Program-made: the position numbers and the translations under genes
Source: Betaproteobacteria bacterium
GTDB taxonomy: Bacteria; Pseudomonadota; Gammaproteobacteria; Burkholderiales; Burkholderiaceae
NCBI GenBank assembly: GCA_009921765.1
Contig: RFXC01000040.1
Location: 1 to 23,849 of the forward strand
Reading direction: 5' to 3'
Length of the DNA stretch: 23,849 nucleotides
The notes under the pieces: generated by a model
The model's input: only the letters and a program-made list of their open reading frames with translations
Told to the model about the DNA's origin: nothing
The model's database searches: none
Part shown: positions 1 to 8,537 of the stretch, piece by piece
Position numbering within the stretch: position 1 is the first letter of the stretch
How the letters are laid out: every line of letters begins with the position of its first letter

Positions 1-1226
1 GCGAGATGCTCGAGGCAGGCAGTCACGATCACCGACTCCTCGTCGGTTGGCATCACGCGTACGGCCACGGGCGCTGAAGGATCGCTGACAAGCGCTGCGC
101 CCGAATCGTTGAACGCGCGATCAAGCCTCACGCCCATCCAGGCCAGCCGATCGGCAATGCGGGCGCGGACCGGCGGACTGTTCTCGCCAATTCCGGCAGT
201 AAAGACCAGCAGGTCACAGCCCCCCAGCGCCACCGCCGTGGCGGCGATTTCCTGCGCGGCACGCTCACAGAAAACCTCGATCGCAAATGCTGCTCGTGGG
301 TCCGTGCTCGCGAGCAGCGTGCGCACATCATGGCTGATGCCGGAGAGCCCCAGGAGGCCACTCCGGTCATAGAGGGCGTGCGACAGCGTGTCGGCATCCA
401 TCCCGAGCGCCGTGATGGCATGCAGTGCCACGCCGATATCGACGCTGCCGGGCCGTGTTCCCATCACCAGGCCGTCAAGGGCCGTCATGCCCATCGAACT
501 GCGAACCGAGCGGCGCTCGAGCATGCCGCAAACGCTTGCGCCGTTGCCGAGATGGGCCACGATCACCCTCCCGTCGGCGAGCGGTCCGGCCACCACTGGG
601 AGCTGGTCCGCAATGAACTGGTAGGACAGGCCGTGGAATCCGTAGCGTCGCACGCCACGCTCGCGCATCTCGATCGGGAGCGCGTAGGTGGTATGAAGCG
701 GCAGCTGGGTCGCGTGAAACGCGGTATCAAAACAGCCGATCTGGGGCAGGTCGGGCTGACGCGCCGCGAGCGCACGAACCCCGGCAAGATTGTGCGGCTG
801 ATGAAGCGGCGCAAGCGGCACCTGCGCCTCAAGCACAGCGATTGCTGCATTGTCCAGCAGCGCCGGCCGCTCGAAATGCCCACCGCCGTGAACGATACGG
901 TGACCCGCCACCTTGAGGGTGCCACGCAGGCCCGCCGAGCGTTCAAGCGCCTCCATCAGATGATCGATTGCGTCCTGATGGCTTCGCACCGAGGGCAGCG
1001 CGCTGGTGACAAGCGGTTCGTGCGTCACCCGCCATTCGAGGTGAGCAGCGCCGGGCCCGCCGCCCAGTCCGGCGACCTGGCCGCGAATTCGCGCAGTTGC
1101 TGCCCCCGATGCGCCTGCACCGGACGCAGCCAGCGCGACCGCCCGCGACCGATCCGCCGCGTAGACCGCGAACTTGACGCTCGATGATCCGCAGTTGAGG
1201 ACCAGGATCGAGTCGTCAGTGCGCAT
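1..1226 (-). CDS. ackA: acetate kinase, C-terminus cut by window edge
   Basis: Acetate kinase interconverts acetate plus ATP and acetyl phosphate plus ADP in the cytoplasm. Reading leftwards from the ATG at 1226-1224 gives 408 codons without a stop before the window ends. Seen in order: the N-terminal phosphate-binding segment LVLNCGSSSVKF, then GHRIVHGGGH, CFDTAFH (the family's catalytic Asp), RRYGFHGLSY, the nucleotide-binding HLGNGASV, MGMTALDGLVMGTRPGS, and near the edge FTAGIGENS and MPTDEESVI. Family members are usually about 400 residues, so only a few residues are missing. The start lies 2 bp after the iclR stop, so the two genes are probably co-transcribed. No pta is visible; it could lie beyond the left edge. 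A propionate or butyrate kinase of the same superfamily cannot be fully excluded. Confidence 0.93.
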   Translation of the reverse strand, partial: MRTDDSILVLNCGSSSVKFAVYAADRSRAVALAASGAGASGAATARIRGQVAGLGGGPGAAHLEWRVTHEPLVTSALPSVRSHQDAIDHLMEALERSAGLRGTLKVAGHRIVHGGGHFERPALLDNAAIAVLEAQVPLAPLHQPHNLAGVRALAARQPDLPQIGCFDTAFHATQLPLHTTYALPIEMRERGVRRYGFHGLSYQFIADQLPVVAGPLADGRVIVAHLGNGASVCGMLERRSVRSSMGMTALDGLVMGTRPGSVDIGVALHAITALGMDADTLSHALYDRSGLLGLSGISHDVRTLLASTDPRAAFAIEVFCERAAQEIAATAVALGGCDLLVFTAGIGENSPPVRARIADRLAWMGVRLDRAFNDSGAALVSDPSAPVAVRVMPTDEESVIVTACLEHL

Positions 1227-1228
1227 GT

Positions 1229-2017
1229 CTACCAGTCGACGGTTTGCGCCATTTCTTCGGCTGCCGCACGCATGGCGGGAATGAACTCCATCGCGTCGGC
1301 AAGACCCAGGCGCGAGGCTGGAAGGTGCATGGCAAGGGCAGCCACCACGCGACCATCCACATCGAGCACCGGTACGGCCAGGCAGCTGACCCCGGCCAGA
1401 TATTCCTCGGAATCGGTCGCGTAACCCTGCTGCCGCACCCGATCGAGTTCCTCGGACAGCCGCGACGGATCGACCATGGTGCGCTGCGTGTGACGGACCA
1501 GCGGACTCTGGCGGATGAAGCGGTCGCGCGCGCGGCGGTTCATGTAACCCAGAAACAGCTTGCCGCTCGCCGAGGCATAGAGGGGCTCGATCGAACCTGC
1601 ACCCAGACTCAGCTTGAGCGGCCAGCCGGTTTCGATGCGGTCGAGGTACATCACCGCATTGCCGTTCGGAATGGTGAGATTGCAGGTTTCCCCGACTGTC
1701 TCGACCAGTTCCTCAAGGATTGCATGGCGTGCCGCCCGACCCGGAGAGCTGAGCAGCACCTGACCGGCAAGCCGGTTCAGCCGCTCGCCCCCCTGGTAGC
1801 GCTTGCTGCCGGGCTCTCGGCCCACCAGCCCGGCGAATTCGAGCGTGCTCAGGATTCGGAAGACGGTTGGCTTGGGCAGATCGACCTGCTTGCACAGCTC
1901 CGCCAACTGGGGCGGCGTCTGGCTGCAGGCAATCGCCTCGATGATCTTGAAGGCACGCAGAACCGCAGACCCCGAAGGGACTGCATCATCTTCGATAGGC
2001 AAAACCTGACTGGACAT
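1229..2017 (-). CDS. IclR-family transcriptional regulator
   Basis: A 262-residue DNA-binding regulator. The N-terminal winged helix-turn-helix (roughly residues 15-75) reads SAVLRAFKIIEAIA, PQLAELCKQVDLPKPTVFRIL, then LVGREPGSKRYQGG. The rest matches the IclR effector-binding domain, with a conserved YLDRIETGWPLKLS segment, ASASGKLFLGYM, and ATDSEEYLAGVSCLAVPVLD. I chose the ATG at 2017 because it follows a strong Shine-Dalgarno (GGGAGGAG, minus strand) at correct spacing; an in-frame ATG at 2065 gives 16 extra residues without family resemblance. It directly precedes ackA, so acetate or acetyl-phosphate metabolism is the likely target. A promoter at 2128-2156 serves this gene. The effector is not predictable from sequence. 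Confidence 0.92.
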   Translation of the reverse strand: MSSQVLPIEDDAVPSGSAVLRAFKIIEAIACSQTPPQLAELCKQVDLPKPTVFRILSTLEFAGLVGREPGSKRYQGGERLNRLAGQVLLSSPGRAARHAILEELVETVGETCNLTIPNGNAVMYLDRIETGWPLKLSLGAGSIEPLYASASGKLFLGYMNRRARDRFIRQSPLVRHTQRTMVDPSRLSEELDRVRQQGYATDSEEYLAGVSCLAVPVLDVDGRVVAALAMHLPASRLGLADAMEFIPAMRAAAEEMAQTVDW

Positions 2018-2127
2018 GTTGACTCCTCCCTGGTGAGCGCCATGAGCCGCTGCGCCAGGCACCATTCAGGCAGGGCCTGCTGGTGCTTCTTGGGGCGCTG
2101 AGGGGAATCCCTCGGGGCTCGCCGTCA

Positions 2128-2156
2128 AATATAAGGGCAAACCCGTAGATTGTGAA
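2128..2156 (-). promoter_or_regulatory. sigma-70-type promoter for iclR-ackA
   Basis: On the minus strand a -35 box TTCACA (2156-2151) and a -10 box TATATT (2133-2128) are separated by exactly 17 bp; each differs from consensus at one position. Transcription would start near 2121, about 100 nt ahead of the iclR ATG. The AT-rich element at 2155-2165 (AAATGAAATTT on the plus strand) overlaps the -35 box and has short inverted arms. It is a possible autoregulatory IclR site, but that is only a guess. Confidence 0.6.
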
Positions 2157-2204
2157 ATGAAATTTAGGCCGCGAAAAACGGAACACCGGGGCCTCGGCCG
2201 GATT

Positions 2205-2247
2205 TCCCCTCAAGGGGACAAACCGCCCCCCGCGCACGAGGCGGTCA
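2205..2247 (-). terminator. possible weak terminator after the gntR operon
   Basis: On the minus strand, ACCGCC (2245-2240 region) pairs with GGCGGT (2227-2222) around a 12-nt loop. It is followed by TTTGTCCCC and then by a second small dyad, CCCCTTGAGGGG. The stem overlaps the gntR stop codon and the T-tract is short, so termination may be inefficient and some readthrough into iclR-ackA is possible. Confidence 0.3.
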
Positions 2248-2952
2248 GGCAATGCGTCGGCGCTGTGCCTGATGCAGCGTGTGCAGCGTGATGCTGCGCA
2301 CCTCGGCCTTGCTCTGCTCGATGTGAGCGCGAAGCAGCATCTTTGCCTGATCAGCCTTGCGCTGCAGCACTGCCCGCAGAATCCGCGCGTGCTCCTGGTA
2401 GGTGGCATCGATGCGGTCGTCGCGGGTGAAGTCGAGCCTGCGCACGATCCGTATCCGTCCGGTCACATCATCATGAACCCGGGCGATTTCATCGTTGCCC
2501 GCCGCCTTCACAAGCGCCGAGTGAAAGCGCTCGTCGAGCTCGCCCACTGCGGGTCCGTCGCGAAGACGCTCGCCTGAAGGCAGCAGCCAGGCCTGGCGAA
2601 GCGGCGCAAGCAGTTGCTCGGGCGCCTCGGCCTGGGAGAGCCGGGTCACCGCATCGAGTTCAAGCAGCACCCGCAAGTCGTAGAGTTGATCGATCCGATC
2701 AAAGTCGATCGGGCGCACGAACCAGCCTGTTTTCGATTCGACCTCGACCAGCCCCTCATCACGCAACCGGGTGAGCGCCTCGCGGATGGGCGTTCGGCTC
2801 ACCCCCATCTGTTCGGCCAATGCCGCCTCGGAGAGGCGCTGTCCCGGGGTGAAGAGAAACTCGTGCAGATCGGTCTTGAGCCGTTGATAGACCTGTTCCG
2901 AGAGCTTGTCGCGCGAGCGGGCCGCCGAGTCGGTGGAAGCGAGCTGAATCAT
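2245..2952 (-). CDS. GntR-family regulator with FCD ligand domain
   Basis: A 235-residue FadR-subfamily repressor or activator. The N-terminal winged helix (about residues 15-80) shows LSEQVYQRLKTDL, PGQRLSEAALAEQMGVSRTP and IREALTRLRDEGLVEV, a textbook GntR head. The C-terminal part is an all-helical FCD domain with its metal/ligand residues in place: DERFH, then YQEHARI and LRAHIEQS (one Asp and three His). The start at 2952 is chosen because its ATG overlaps the stop of the upstream ATPase gene as ATGA, implying translational coupling; an upstream in-frame start at 3039 would lie inside that gene. As the last gene of the atzF-transporter unit it probably regulates it, and a matching palindromic operator lies at 10432-10441 upstream of atzF. 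The inducer would be the imported substrate or a breakdown product (inference). Confidence 0.92.
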   Translation of the reverse strand: MIQLASTDSAARSRDKLSEQVYQRLKTDLHEFLFTPGQRLSEAALAEQMGVSRTPIREALTRLRDEGLVEVESKTGWFVRPIDFDRIDQLYDLRVLLELDAVTRLSQAEAPEQLLAPLRQAWLLPSGERLRDGPAVGELDERFHSALVKAAGNDEIARVHDDVTGRIRIVRRLDFTRDDRIDATYQEHARILRAVLQRKADQAKMLLRAHIEQSKAEVRSITLHTLHQAQRRRIA

Positions 2953-3926
2953 GCCGACGAGGATACCCGGTTCGCTACGAGCAGGCAGGCAGCCGCGCGG
3001 CCGCCGACGCTGACGAGCCTGGGCTTTTCTCGACCACAACGGTCATGCCCATCGGGGCAACGACCGTGAAAACGACAGGCCGAGGCGGGAGGATCCACCG
3101 GGCTGCGCGCTTCACCCTGCAGGCGGATTCGCGGTCCCTGCCCGGGGATCGATGAAATCAGCGCGCGCGTATAGGGGTGCATGGGCGAGCGAAATACCTC
3201 GTCCGACGGCCCGACCTCGACGATTTCACCGAGATACATCACGGCCACCCGCTCAGTGAGCAGCCGCACCACATTCAGATCGTGCGACACGAAGATCATC
3301 GACAGGCCGAGTTCCCGGCGCAGGCGCTCAAGGAGTTGCAGCACCACCGCCTGCACCGACACATCGAGCGCTGCAGTGGGCTCGTCCAGAATCAGCAGGT
3401 CGGGCCGCACCGCCAGCGCGCGGGCAATGCCGACCCTCGCCTTCTGCCCGCCCGACAACTGATGGGGAAAGCGCGCAAGCAACTCGGCCGGCAACCCGAC
3501 CTGTGTCGCGAGTTCGGCAACGCGCGCGCGCAGCGCTTCCCGTCCGAGCGACGCGAGAAGCTTGAGCGGCTCGGCGATTGCCTCCTCGGCAGTGAAGCGG
3601 GGGTTGAGGCTGTCGGTCGGGTCCTGGAACACCATCTGGATGCGGGCACGCTCGGGGCTGCGCGCAAAACGCGCCGCGGGCAGCGCGCCGATGTCGGCGC
3701 CGTCAAACACGATGCGACCGTCGGTGGGATCGTGCAGGCGTGCAAGCAGACGTGCGAGCGTGGATTTACCGCAGCCCGATTCCCCGACCAGGCCCACGCT
3801 CTCGCCACGACGGATCTCTAGCGACACATCATCGACCGCATGAAGCATCGAGCCCCGGCCACCCGCCACCGGGAAATATTTTTTCAGCCGCTCAACGCGC
3901 AGCAACGGGCCGGGTAAGTCGGTCAT
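2949..3926 (-). CDS. oligopeptide/dipeptide-type ABC transporter ATPase (DppF/OppF-like)
   Basis: Second ATP-hydrolysing subunit of the importer, 325 residues, acting at the cytoplasmic face of the inner membrane. Motifs in order: Walker A GESGCGKST (about residue 48), Q-loop MVFQDPTDSLNPR, ABC signature LSGGQKARVGIARAL, Walker B LLILDEPTAALD, switch SHDLNVV, then the OppD/F C-terminal extension PMHPYTRALISSIPG. The extension carries a cysteine set (CRFHGRCPDGHDRC, then a distal AAC); in this family such sets are reported to hold an iron-sulfur cluster. The start codon abuts the previous gene (TGA immediately followed by ATG), with a GGGAGG Shine-Dalgarno inside that gene. The stop overlaps gntR as ATGA. 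Confidence 0.95.
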   Translation of the reverse strand: MTDLPGPLLRVERLKKYFPVAGGRGSMLHAVDDVSLEIRRGESVGLVGESGCGKSTLARLLARLHDPTDGRIVFDGADIGALPAARFARSPERARIQMVFQDPTDSLNPRFTAEEAIAEPLKLLASLGREALRARVAELATQVGLPAELLARFPHQLSGGQKARVGIARALAVRPDLLILDEPTAALDVSVQAVVLQLLERLRRELGLSMIFVSHDLNVVRLLTERVAVMYLGEIVEVGPSDEVFRSPMHPYTRALISSIPGQGPRIRLQGEARSPVDPPASACRFHGRCPDGHDRCGREKPRLVSVGGRAAACLLVANRVSSSA

Positions 3927-4997
3927 TCAGCCCTCCCGCTCTAACAGCACCGGATCAGCACCGGTTGCGTCATCTGCGTCCGGATACCAACATGCCACCC
4001 GATGCGATGCCTCGCGCGCCCGCGACTCACCCAGAAGCGGACGGATCCGCCGGCACCGCTCGTCGGCCCGATCGCAACGTTCGGCAAACCGACAGGCAGG
4101 CAGATCGGTTCGCCGAAGGTCGGGCAGATTGCCAGGCACCGGCGCAAGCGACGCAATCGAGCCCGCGGGCCCCGGGGTGGAACTGATCAGCCGGCGCGTG
4201 TAGGGGTGACGCGGGGTGGCGAACAGTGATCCGGTGACCGCATCTTCGACCGCCTGCCCTGCGTGCATCACCACGATGCGGTCACAGTAATCGGCGGCAA
4301 GCGCGAGGTCATGGGTGATGAAAAGGGTCGCCATCTGCCGTTCGCGAGCGAGTCCGGTGATGAGGTCCATGACCGCGGCCTGGGTCGTCACATCCAGCCC
4401 GGTGGTCGGTTCATCTGCAATCAGGAGCGCCGGGCGACAGGCCAGTGCCAGCGCAATCATCACCCGCTGGCACATGCCCCCGGAGAGTTCGAACGGATAA
4501 GCGCTCAGTCGCCGCTCGGGGTCGGGAATCGCCACCTCGCGAAGCGCCTGAATCGCCCCCTCCCGCAGGCCGCGCGACAGGTCTGAACCGCGGGCAAGCG
4601 CGTGCCGCCGCAGCACATCCTCAATCTGACGCCCCACCCTGCGGATCGGATTGAGCGCCGTGCGCGGACTCTGGAACACCATCGAGATCTCGCGGCCGCG
4701 AAGCTCCGCGAGCACCCGCGCATCGGCACGCAACAGGTCGATGCCGCCGAAGCTTGCTTCGCCCCCGGTGATCCGTGCGGCACGATCGCTGATCCCGAGG
4801 AGGGCATAACTCAACACCGACTTCCCCGATCCGCTCTCGCCCACCAGTCCAACGATTTCGCCTTTCCTGATCTGCAGGTTCACACCCTCGAGCGCCTGCA
4901 CCGCGCCGTCTCGGGTACGGAATTCGAGGTTGAGGTCGCGGACCTCGAGAAGCGGCGGATTGGGTGCGCTCCCGCGCGCCCGAAGCGGGGCGATCAT
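3927..4997 (-). CDS. oligopeptide/dipeptide-type ABC transporter ATPase (DppD/OppD-like)
   Basis: First ATPase of the importer, 356 residues. Motifs: Walker A GESGSGKSV, Q-loop SMVFQSPRTALNP, signature LSGGMCQRVMIALAL, Walker B LLIADEPTTGLD, switch THDLALA, then the family extension RHPYTRRLISSTPG and a cysteine set CRFAERCDRADERC plus a distal ACWY, the pattern associated with an Fe-S cluster in some DppD/OppD proteins. The open frame continues to 5150, but the ATG at 4997 is preferred: it overlaps the permease stop as ATGA and the homology starts just after it (PLLEVRDLNLEF). It pairs with the following ATPase to form the nucleotide-binding heterodimer typical of this transporter class. Confidence 0.94.
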   Translation of the reverse strand: MIAPLRARGSAPNPPLLEVRDLNLEFRTRDGAVQALEGVNLQIRKGEIVGLVGESGSGKSVLSYALLGISDRAARITGGEASFGGIDLLRADARVLAELRGREISMVFQSPRTALNPIRRVGRQIEDVLRRHALARGSDLSRGLREGAIQALREVAIPDPERRLSAYPFELSGGMCQRVMIALALACRPALLIADEPTTGLDVTTQAAVMDLITGLARERQMATLFITHDLALAADYCDRIVVMHAGQAVEDAVTGSLFATPRHPYTRRLISSTPGPAGSIASLAPVPGNLPDLRRTDLPACRFAERCDRADERCRRIRPLLGESRAREASHRVACWYPDADDATGADPVLLEREG

Positions 4998-5848
4998 GTG
5001 CGCCTCCGGGGATCGAGCAGATCGCGTAGCGCATCGCCCAGCAGATTGAAGGTGAACACCGCAAGCATCAGTGCCGCACCGGGAAAGAGGCTCACCCACC
5101 ACTCGCCCGACACGATGTACTGCGCACCTTCTGCAACCAGAATGCCCCACTCGGCTTCGGGTGGGCGCACGCCCAGTCCGATGAAGCTGAGTCCCGCTGC
5201 GTTGAGAATCGCCCAGCCCATGTTGAGGCTCACCTGAACCGCAGCCGCTGGCAGCGCGTTCGGCAGGAGGTGAACCACCAGAATGCGCAGGTCGCGATTG
5301 CCAGACAGCCGCGCCGCTTCAATCCAGCCCGCGCCCCGGCGGATATTGGCCTCGGCACGCGCCACCCGGATGTAGAACGGCAAATTGATCACCGCCGTGG
5401 CGAGCACGATATTGCCGACTGTGTTGCCCAGCGCAGCAACAATGCCCATTGCGAGCACGAAGAGTGGAAACGCCATGATGGTGTCGGAGAGCCGCGTGAC
5501 CAGACGATCCCACCAGCCGCCGAAATAGCCCGCTGCAAGACCCAGCGGCAAACCCACCACAAACGACGCCGCCACCGCAGCGAGCGCAATGCCCAGGTCG
5601 AGACGGGTGGCCACGATCACCCGAGACAGCATGTCGCGACCCAGCGCATCGGTGCCGAACCAGTGCTGCGCCGATGGCGGCTGAAGCGCTGCGGCCGCGT
5701 TGCTCGCGAGCGGGTCATAGGGCGCAATTGCAGGACCGGCAATGGCAAGCACCACGAGCAGCGCAAAGAGGAGCGCCGCAAACAACGTCACCGGATTCTC
5801 GGTGAGCACATGCCGCGCATGGGCCACCCCTGAGCGCGGCGCGCTCAT
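4994..5848 (-). CDS. ABC transporter permease (DppC/OppC-like)
   Basis: Inner-membrane permease of 284 residues. An N-terminal hydrophobic helix (VTLFAALLFALLVVLAIAG) is followed by the family's periplasmic segment APYDPLASN...QHWFGTDALGRDMLSRVI. The transmembrane core comes next, with the EAA coupling loop WIEAARLSGNRDLRIL and the end segment SFIGLGVRPPEAEWG, all characteristic of DppC/OppC/NikC. The start overlaps the preceding permease stop as ATGA, and its stop overlaps the next gene the same way, so subunits are probably made in fixed ratio. The substrate cannot be told from the permease. Confidence 0.95.
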   Translation of the reverse strand: MSAPRSGVAHARHVLTENPVTLFAALLFALLVVLAIAGPAIAPYDPLASNAAAALQPPSAQHWFGTDALGRDMLSRVIVATRLDLGIALAAVAASFVVGLPLGLAAGYFGGWWDRLVTRLSDTIMAFPLFVLAMGIVAALGNTVGNIVLATAVINLPFYIRVARAEANIRRGAGWIEAARLSGNRDLRILVVHLLPNALPAAAVQVSLNMGWAILNAAGLSFIGLGVRPPEAEWGILVAEGAQYIVSGEWWVSLFPGAALMLAVFTFNLLGDALRDLLDPRRRT

Positions 5849-6858
5849 GCGTCGACGCTCACGCGCGGATCGACCACGAGATAGAGAAGATCGACCAGCA
5901 GATTGACGAACACGAACAACACGCCCATGGTGAGCACGAAGCCCTGTACCGGGGCGTAGTCGCTTGCCGTGAGCGCATCAATTGCATAGCTGCCAATGCC
6001 GGGCCAGCCGAACACCTTTTCAACAATCACGCTGCCGCCCAGCATGAAGCCGAACACCATGCCGAGCGTGGTGATCACCGGCAGGAGCGCGTTACGCAAC
6101 GCGTAGGCAAACAGCACGGTGATGGGCGTGAGCCCGGAGGCGCGCGCGGTGCGGATGAAGTCGGATCCGAGCACGCCCAGCATCGATGCCCGGGTCATGC
6201 GCGCAATCGGCGCCAGCACGAAAATCGCCATGGTGGCCACGGGTAACGAAAGCTGCTTCATCGCCGCCCACCAGACTGCACCCTCGCGAGCAATCAGCGA
6301 ATCGATCAGCAGAAAACCGGTTACCGTTGGGGGCGCCGAAAACATCGGGTCGAGGCGCCCCATCGGCGAAGGCGCCCAACCAAGCAGGTAGTAGAAGAAG
6401 TAGGCAAGGAGCAGCCCGGTGAAGAAGGTGGGAAGCGAGACGCCAGCGGTCGTGATCACCCGGCAGACCTGATCAATCCAACTGCCCTGTTTGACCGCGG
6501 CGAGCACGCCCAAAGGCACTGCGATCGCACAGGCCACCAACAGCGCGACCAGCACGATCTCGAGCGAAGCGGGCAGCCGCTGCGCGATTTCAGTGAGCAC
6601 CGGCTGCCCTGTCGTGAGTGACAGGCCTAGCTCACCGCGCCCCAGATCGCCAAGGTAGCGCAGGAATTGCTCGGCCAGCGAACGGTCGAGCCCGAGTTGC
6701 CGCCGCACCTGCTCGATCGCCTCGGCGGTCGCCGCGCCCCCGGCAAAATAGGCTGCCGGATCCCCGGGCAGGGCGCGGGTGAGGATGAAGGTGATCACCA
6801 CGACGCCGAACAGACTCGGCACCGCGGCGATCAGGCGCTTGGCGATCAGTCGCAACAT
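5845..6858 (-). CDS. ABC transporter permease (DppB/OppB-like)
   Basis: Inner-membrane permease of 337 residues, partner of the DppC-like subunit. It begins MLRLIAKRLIAAVPSLFGVV and continues ITFILTRALPGDPA, the hallmark N-terminus of DppB/OppB. The periplasmic region has QLGLDRSLAEQFLRYLGDL and GELGLSLTTGQPV. The EAA loop reads DFIRTARASGL, followed by NALLPVITTLG, FGWPGIGSYAIDAL, and a final VNLLVDLLYLVVDPRV. It lies 35 bp after the binding-protein gene. Length and motif order are normal for the family. Confidence 0.95.
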   Translation of the reverse strand: MLRLIAKRLIAAVPSLFGVVVITFILTRALPGDPAAYFAGGAATAEAIEQVRRQLGLDRSLAEQFLRYLGDLGRGELGLSLTTGQPVLTEIAQRLPASLEIVLVALLVACAIAVPLGVLAAVKQGSWIDQVCRVITTAGVSLPTFFTGLLLAYFFYYLLGWAPSPMGRLDPMFSAPPTVTGFLLIDSLIAREGAVWWAAMKQLSLPVATMAIFVLAPIARMTRASMLGVLGSDFIRTARASGLTPITVLFAYALRNALLPVITTLGMVFGFMLGGSVIVEKVFGWPGIGSYAIDALTASDYAPVQGFVLTMGVLFVFVNLLVDLLYLVVDPRVSVDA

Positions 6859-6893
6859 GGCGTGCTGGGGGCTGTGAGCGTTCAGACCACCGC

Positions 6894-8504
6894 TCAGCCC
6901 TTCGACAGCTGCCGGTAATCGGGCTGCAGATGGAACCAGTACATGTAGCCCTGCACATCGCGCCGCATTGCGACATCCATGGTGGGCTGCAGGAGCGGTA
7001 CCCGCGGCACCTCATCGTAGGCGATCTGGATCATGTCCTTGACCGCGCCTTCGTAGACCGAGCGCTCGCTCGCGAACTGCGCGGTCGTGATCAGCTTGTC
7101 GAGCGCAGGGTTCTTGTAGCTCATTGTGTTGAATACCGCGTCCTGGCTGTGATAGCACCAGAAGAAGAAATATTCCGGGTAATCAAGCCAGCCACCGAAG
7201 CGGTTGACGATCATCGGCATGTCCTTCTTCAGAAGCGCCGCACGCCATGTGGCGCCCGGGATCTTGTTGATCTGCGCCTTGATCCCGATCGACGCAAGCG
7301 ATTCCTGAATCAGCACCGTCATCGGTTCGCCGATGGTCGCCCCGCCAAGATCGAAGCTGATCGTGGTTTCGAAGCCGTTGGCATAACCTGCCTCGGCGAG
7401 CAGCGCGCGCGCCTTGGCAACATCGGTTGAATAACCCGTGGCTTGCGGCCACGCAATGCTGGACACCTTGGAAGACCCGCCGTAGAGCTTGGCGGCGCGC
7501 TTGTAGATGGCGTTGTCGAACAGCTTGTCGTAGGGCAACACCCAGGCCACGGCCTGGCGGACCTTGGGGTTGTTGAACGGCGGTTTGGTGACGTTCATCC
7601 CAAGATAGAACATCGAGTTTTCGATCGGCATCGAGGTGACCTTCACGGCCGAGGTTTCCGATGAGAGCTCGGAGAAATCCTTGGGCGGCAGGTCGTAGGT
7701 GATGTCGATATCGCCCTTCACGAGAAGCGCCCGCCGGTTGCCGGCATTGGGCACATCGCGTTGCACGATCCGGCGCAGTTTGGGCATCGGGCCACAGGTC
7801 CAGTTGTCGTTTCGCACGTAGATGATCTCCTGGCCAGGCTTCCAGGATTCCACCCGGTAGGCACCGCCACCCGCGGTGTTGTTGCGTGTCCAGTTGAGGC
7901 CCCAGGGGTCTTGCGCCGTGACATGCTTCTTGACCAGTTCGCTGTTGAAGATCGAAGGCACCGGCACCGCGAGATCGGGCATGGAGAGCTTGTCCTTCTG
8001 CAGGAAGTTCACCCGGAAGGTCAGGTCATCGACCACTTCGAACTGCTCGGGCTTGGAGAGCGAGCCTGCCGCCATCTGGAAGGTGGGAAAGCCCCCCACG
8101 CTCACCGCGCGGTCGAAACTCCATTTCACATCTCTGGCGGTGACCGGCGTGCCATCGTGAAAGCGCGCGTTCGCACGCAGCTTGAAGGTGACCGACATGC
8201 CATCCGGGGCCATCTGCCAGCTTTCTGCGAGCTCGGGTTCGAGCTTGTCGCGGTCATAGACCACCCGACCGTCCGGCAATGTCTTCCGACCATAGGTCAT
8301 CAGCCGGTCATAGCAGATCCAGCTCACGCCGTACGCCGGGCGATTGGCGCCTACGGTGTGGATGTCGAGCGAATTGGGCCCGAATTCATTGGCGACGACC
8401 AGCACGTCGGCTGGGCGTGACTGGGCATGAGCGGCCAGCGGAAGCCCGCTGCCCAAGGCCATTGATCCTGCGGCGGTCTGCGAAATGAATTGCCTGCGAT
8501 CCAT
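6894..8504 (-). CDS. ABC transporter substrate-binding protein, family 5, Tat-exported
   Basis: Periplasmic solute-binding protein, 536 residues, of the dipeptide/oligopeptide/nickel SBP family 5. The N-terminus MDRRQFISQTAAG, a hydrophobic stretch and AHAQ look like a twin-arginine signal with cleavage after AHA. Family features include YDRLMTYG, ELAESWQMAPDGMSVTFKLR, NARFHDGTPVTARDVKWSFD, NPKVRQAVAWVLPYD, and a C-terminal segment with ERSVYEGAVKDMIQIAYDEVPRVPLLQP. I prefer the ATG at 8504 over the one at 8516 because GGAG lies 7 nt upstream of it and the Tat motif then sits at residues 3-4. It follows atzF by about 33 bp. Folded export by Tat is predicted, not shown. The ligand is unknown; its company suggests a ureide, amide or peptide-like nitrogen source. 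Confidence 0.93.
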   Translation of the reverse strand: MDRRQFISQTAAGSMALGSGLPLAAHAQSRPADVLVVANEFGPNSLDIHTVGANRPAYGVSWICYDRLMTYGRKTLPDGRVVYDRDKLEPELAESWQMAPDGMSVTFKLRANARFHDGTPVTARDVKWSFDRAVSVGGFPTFQMAAGSLSKPEQFEVVDDLTFRVNFLQKDKLSMPDLAVPVPSIFNSELVKKHVTAQDPWGLNWTRNNTAGGGAYRVESWKPGQEIIYVRNDNWTCGPMPKLRRIVQRDVPNAGNRRALLVKGDIDITYDLPPKDFSELSSETSAVKVTSMPIENSMFYLGMNVTKPPFNNPKVRQAVAWVLPYDKLFDNAIYKRAAKLYGGSSKVSSIAWPQATGYSTDVAKARALLAEAGYANGFETTISFDLGGATIGEPMTVLIQESLASIGIKAQINKIPGATWRAALLKKDMPMIVNRFGGWLDYPEYFFFWCYHSQDAVFNTMSYKNPALDKLITTAQFASERSVYEGAVKDMIQIAYDEVPRVPLLQPTMDVAMRRDVQGYMYWFHLQPDYRQLSKG

Positions 8505-8537
8505 GATGGGCTCCATGAAGGGTTGAGAGGGAACGGG

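Noticed and set aside
330..1187. 285-codon plus-strand open frame over ackA
   Set aside because: The minus strand carries all acetate kinase motifs in order; the plus-strand product shows none of any known family.
1244..2101. 285-codon plus-strand open frame over the IclR gene
   Set aside because: Shadow of a clear IclR-family gene with a strong ribosome site on the other strand.
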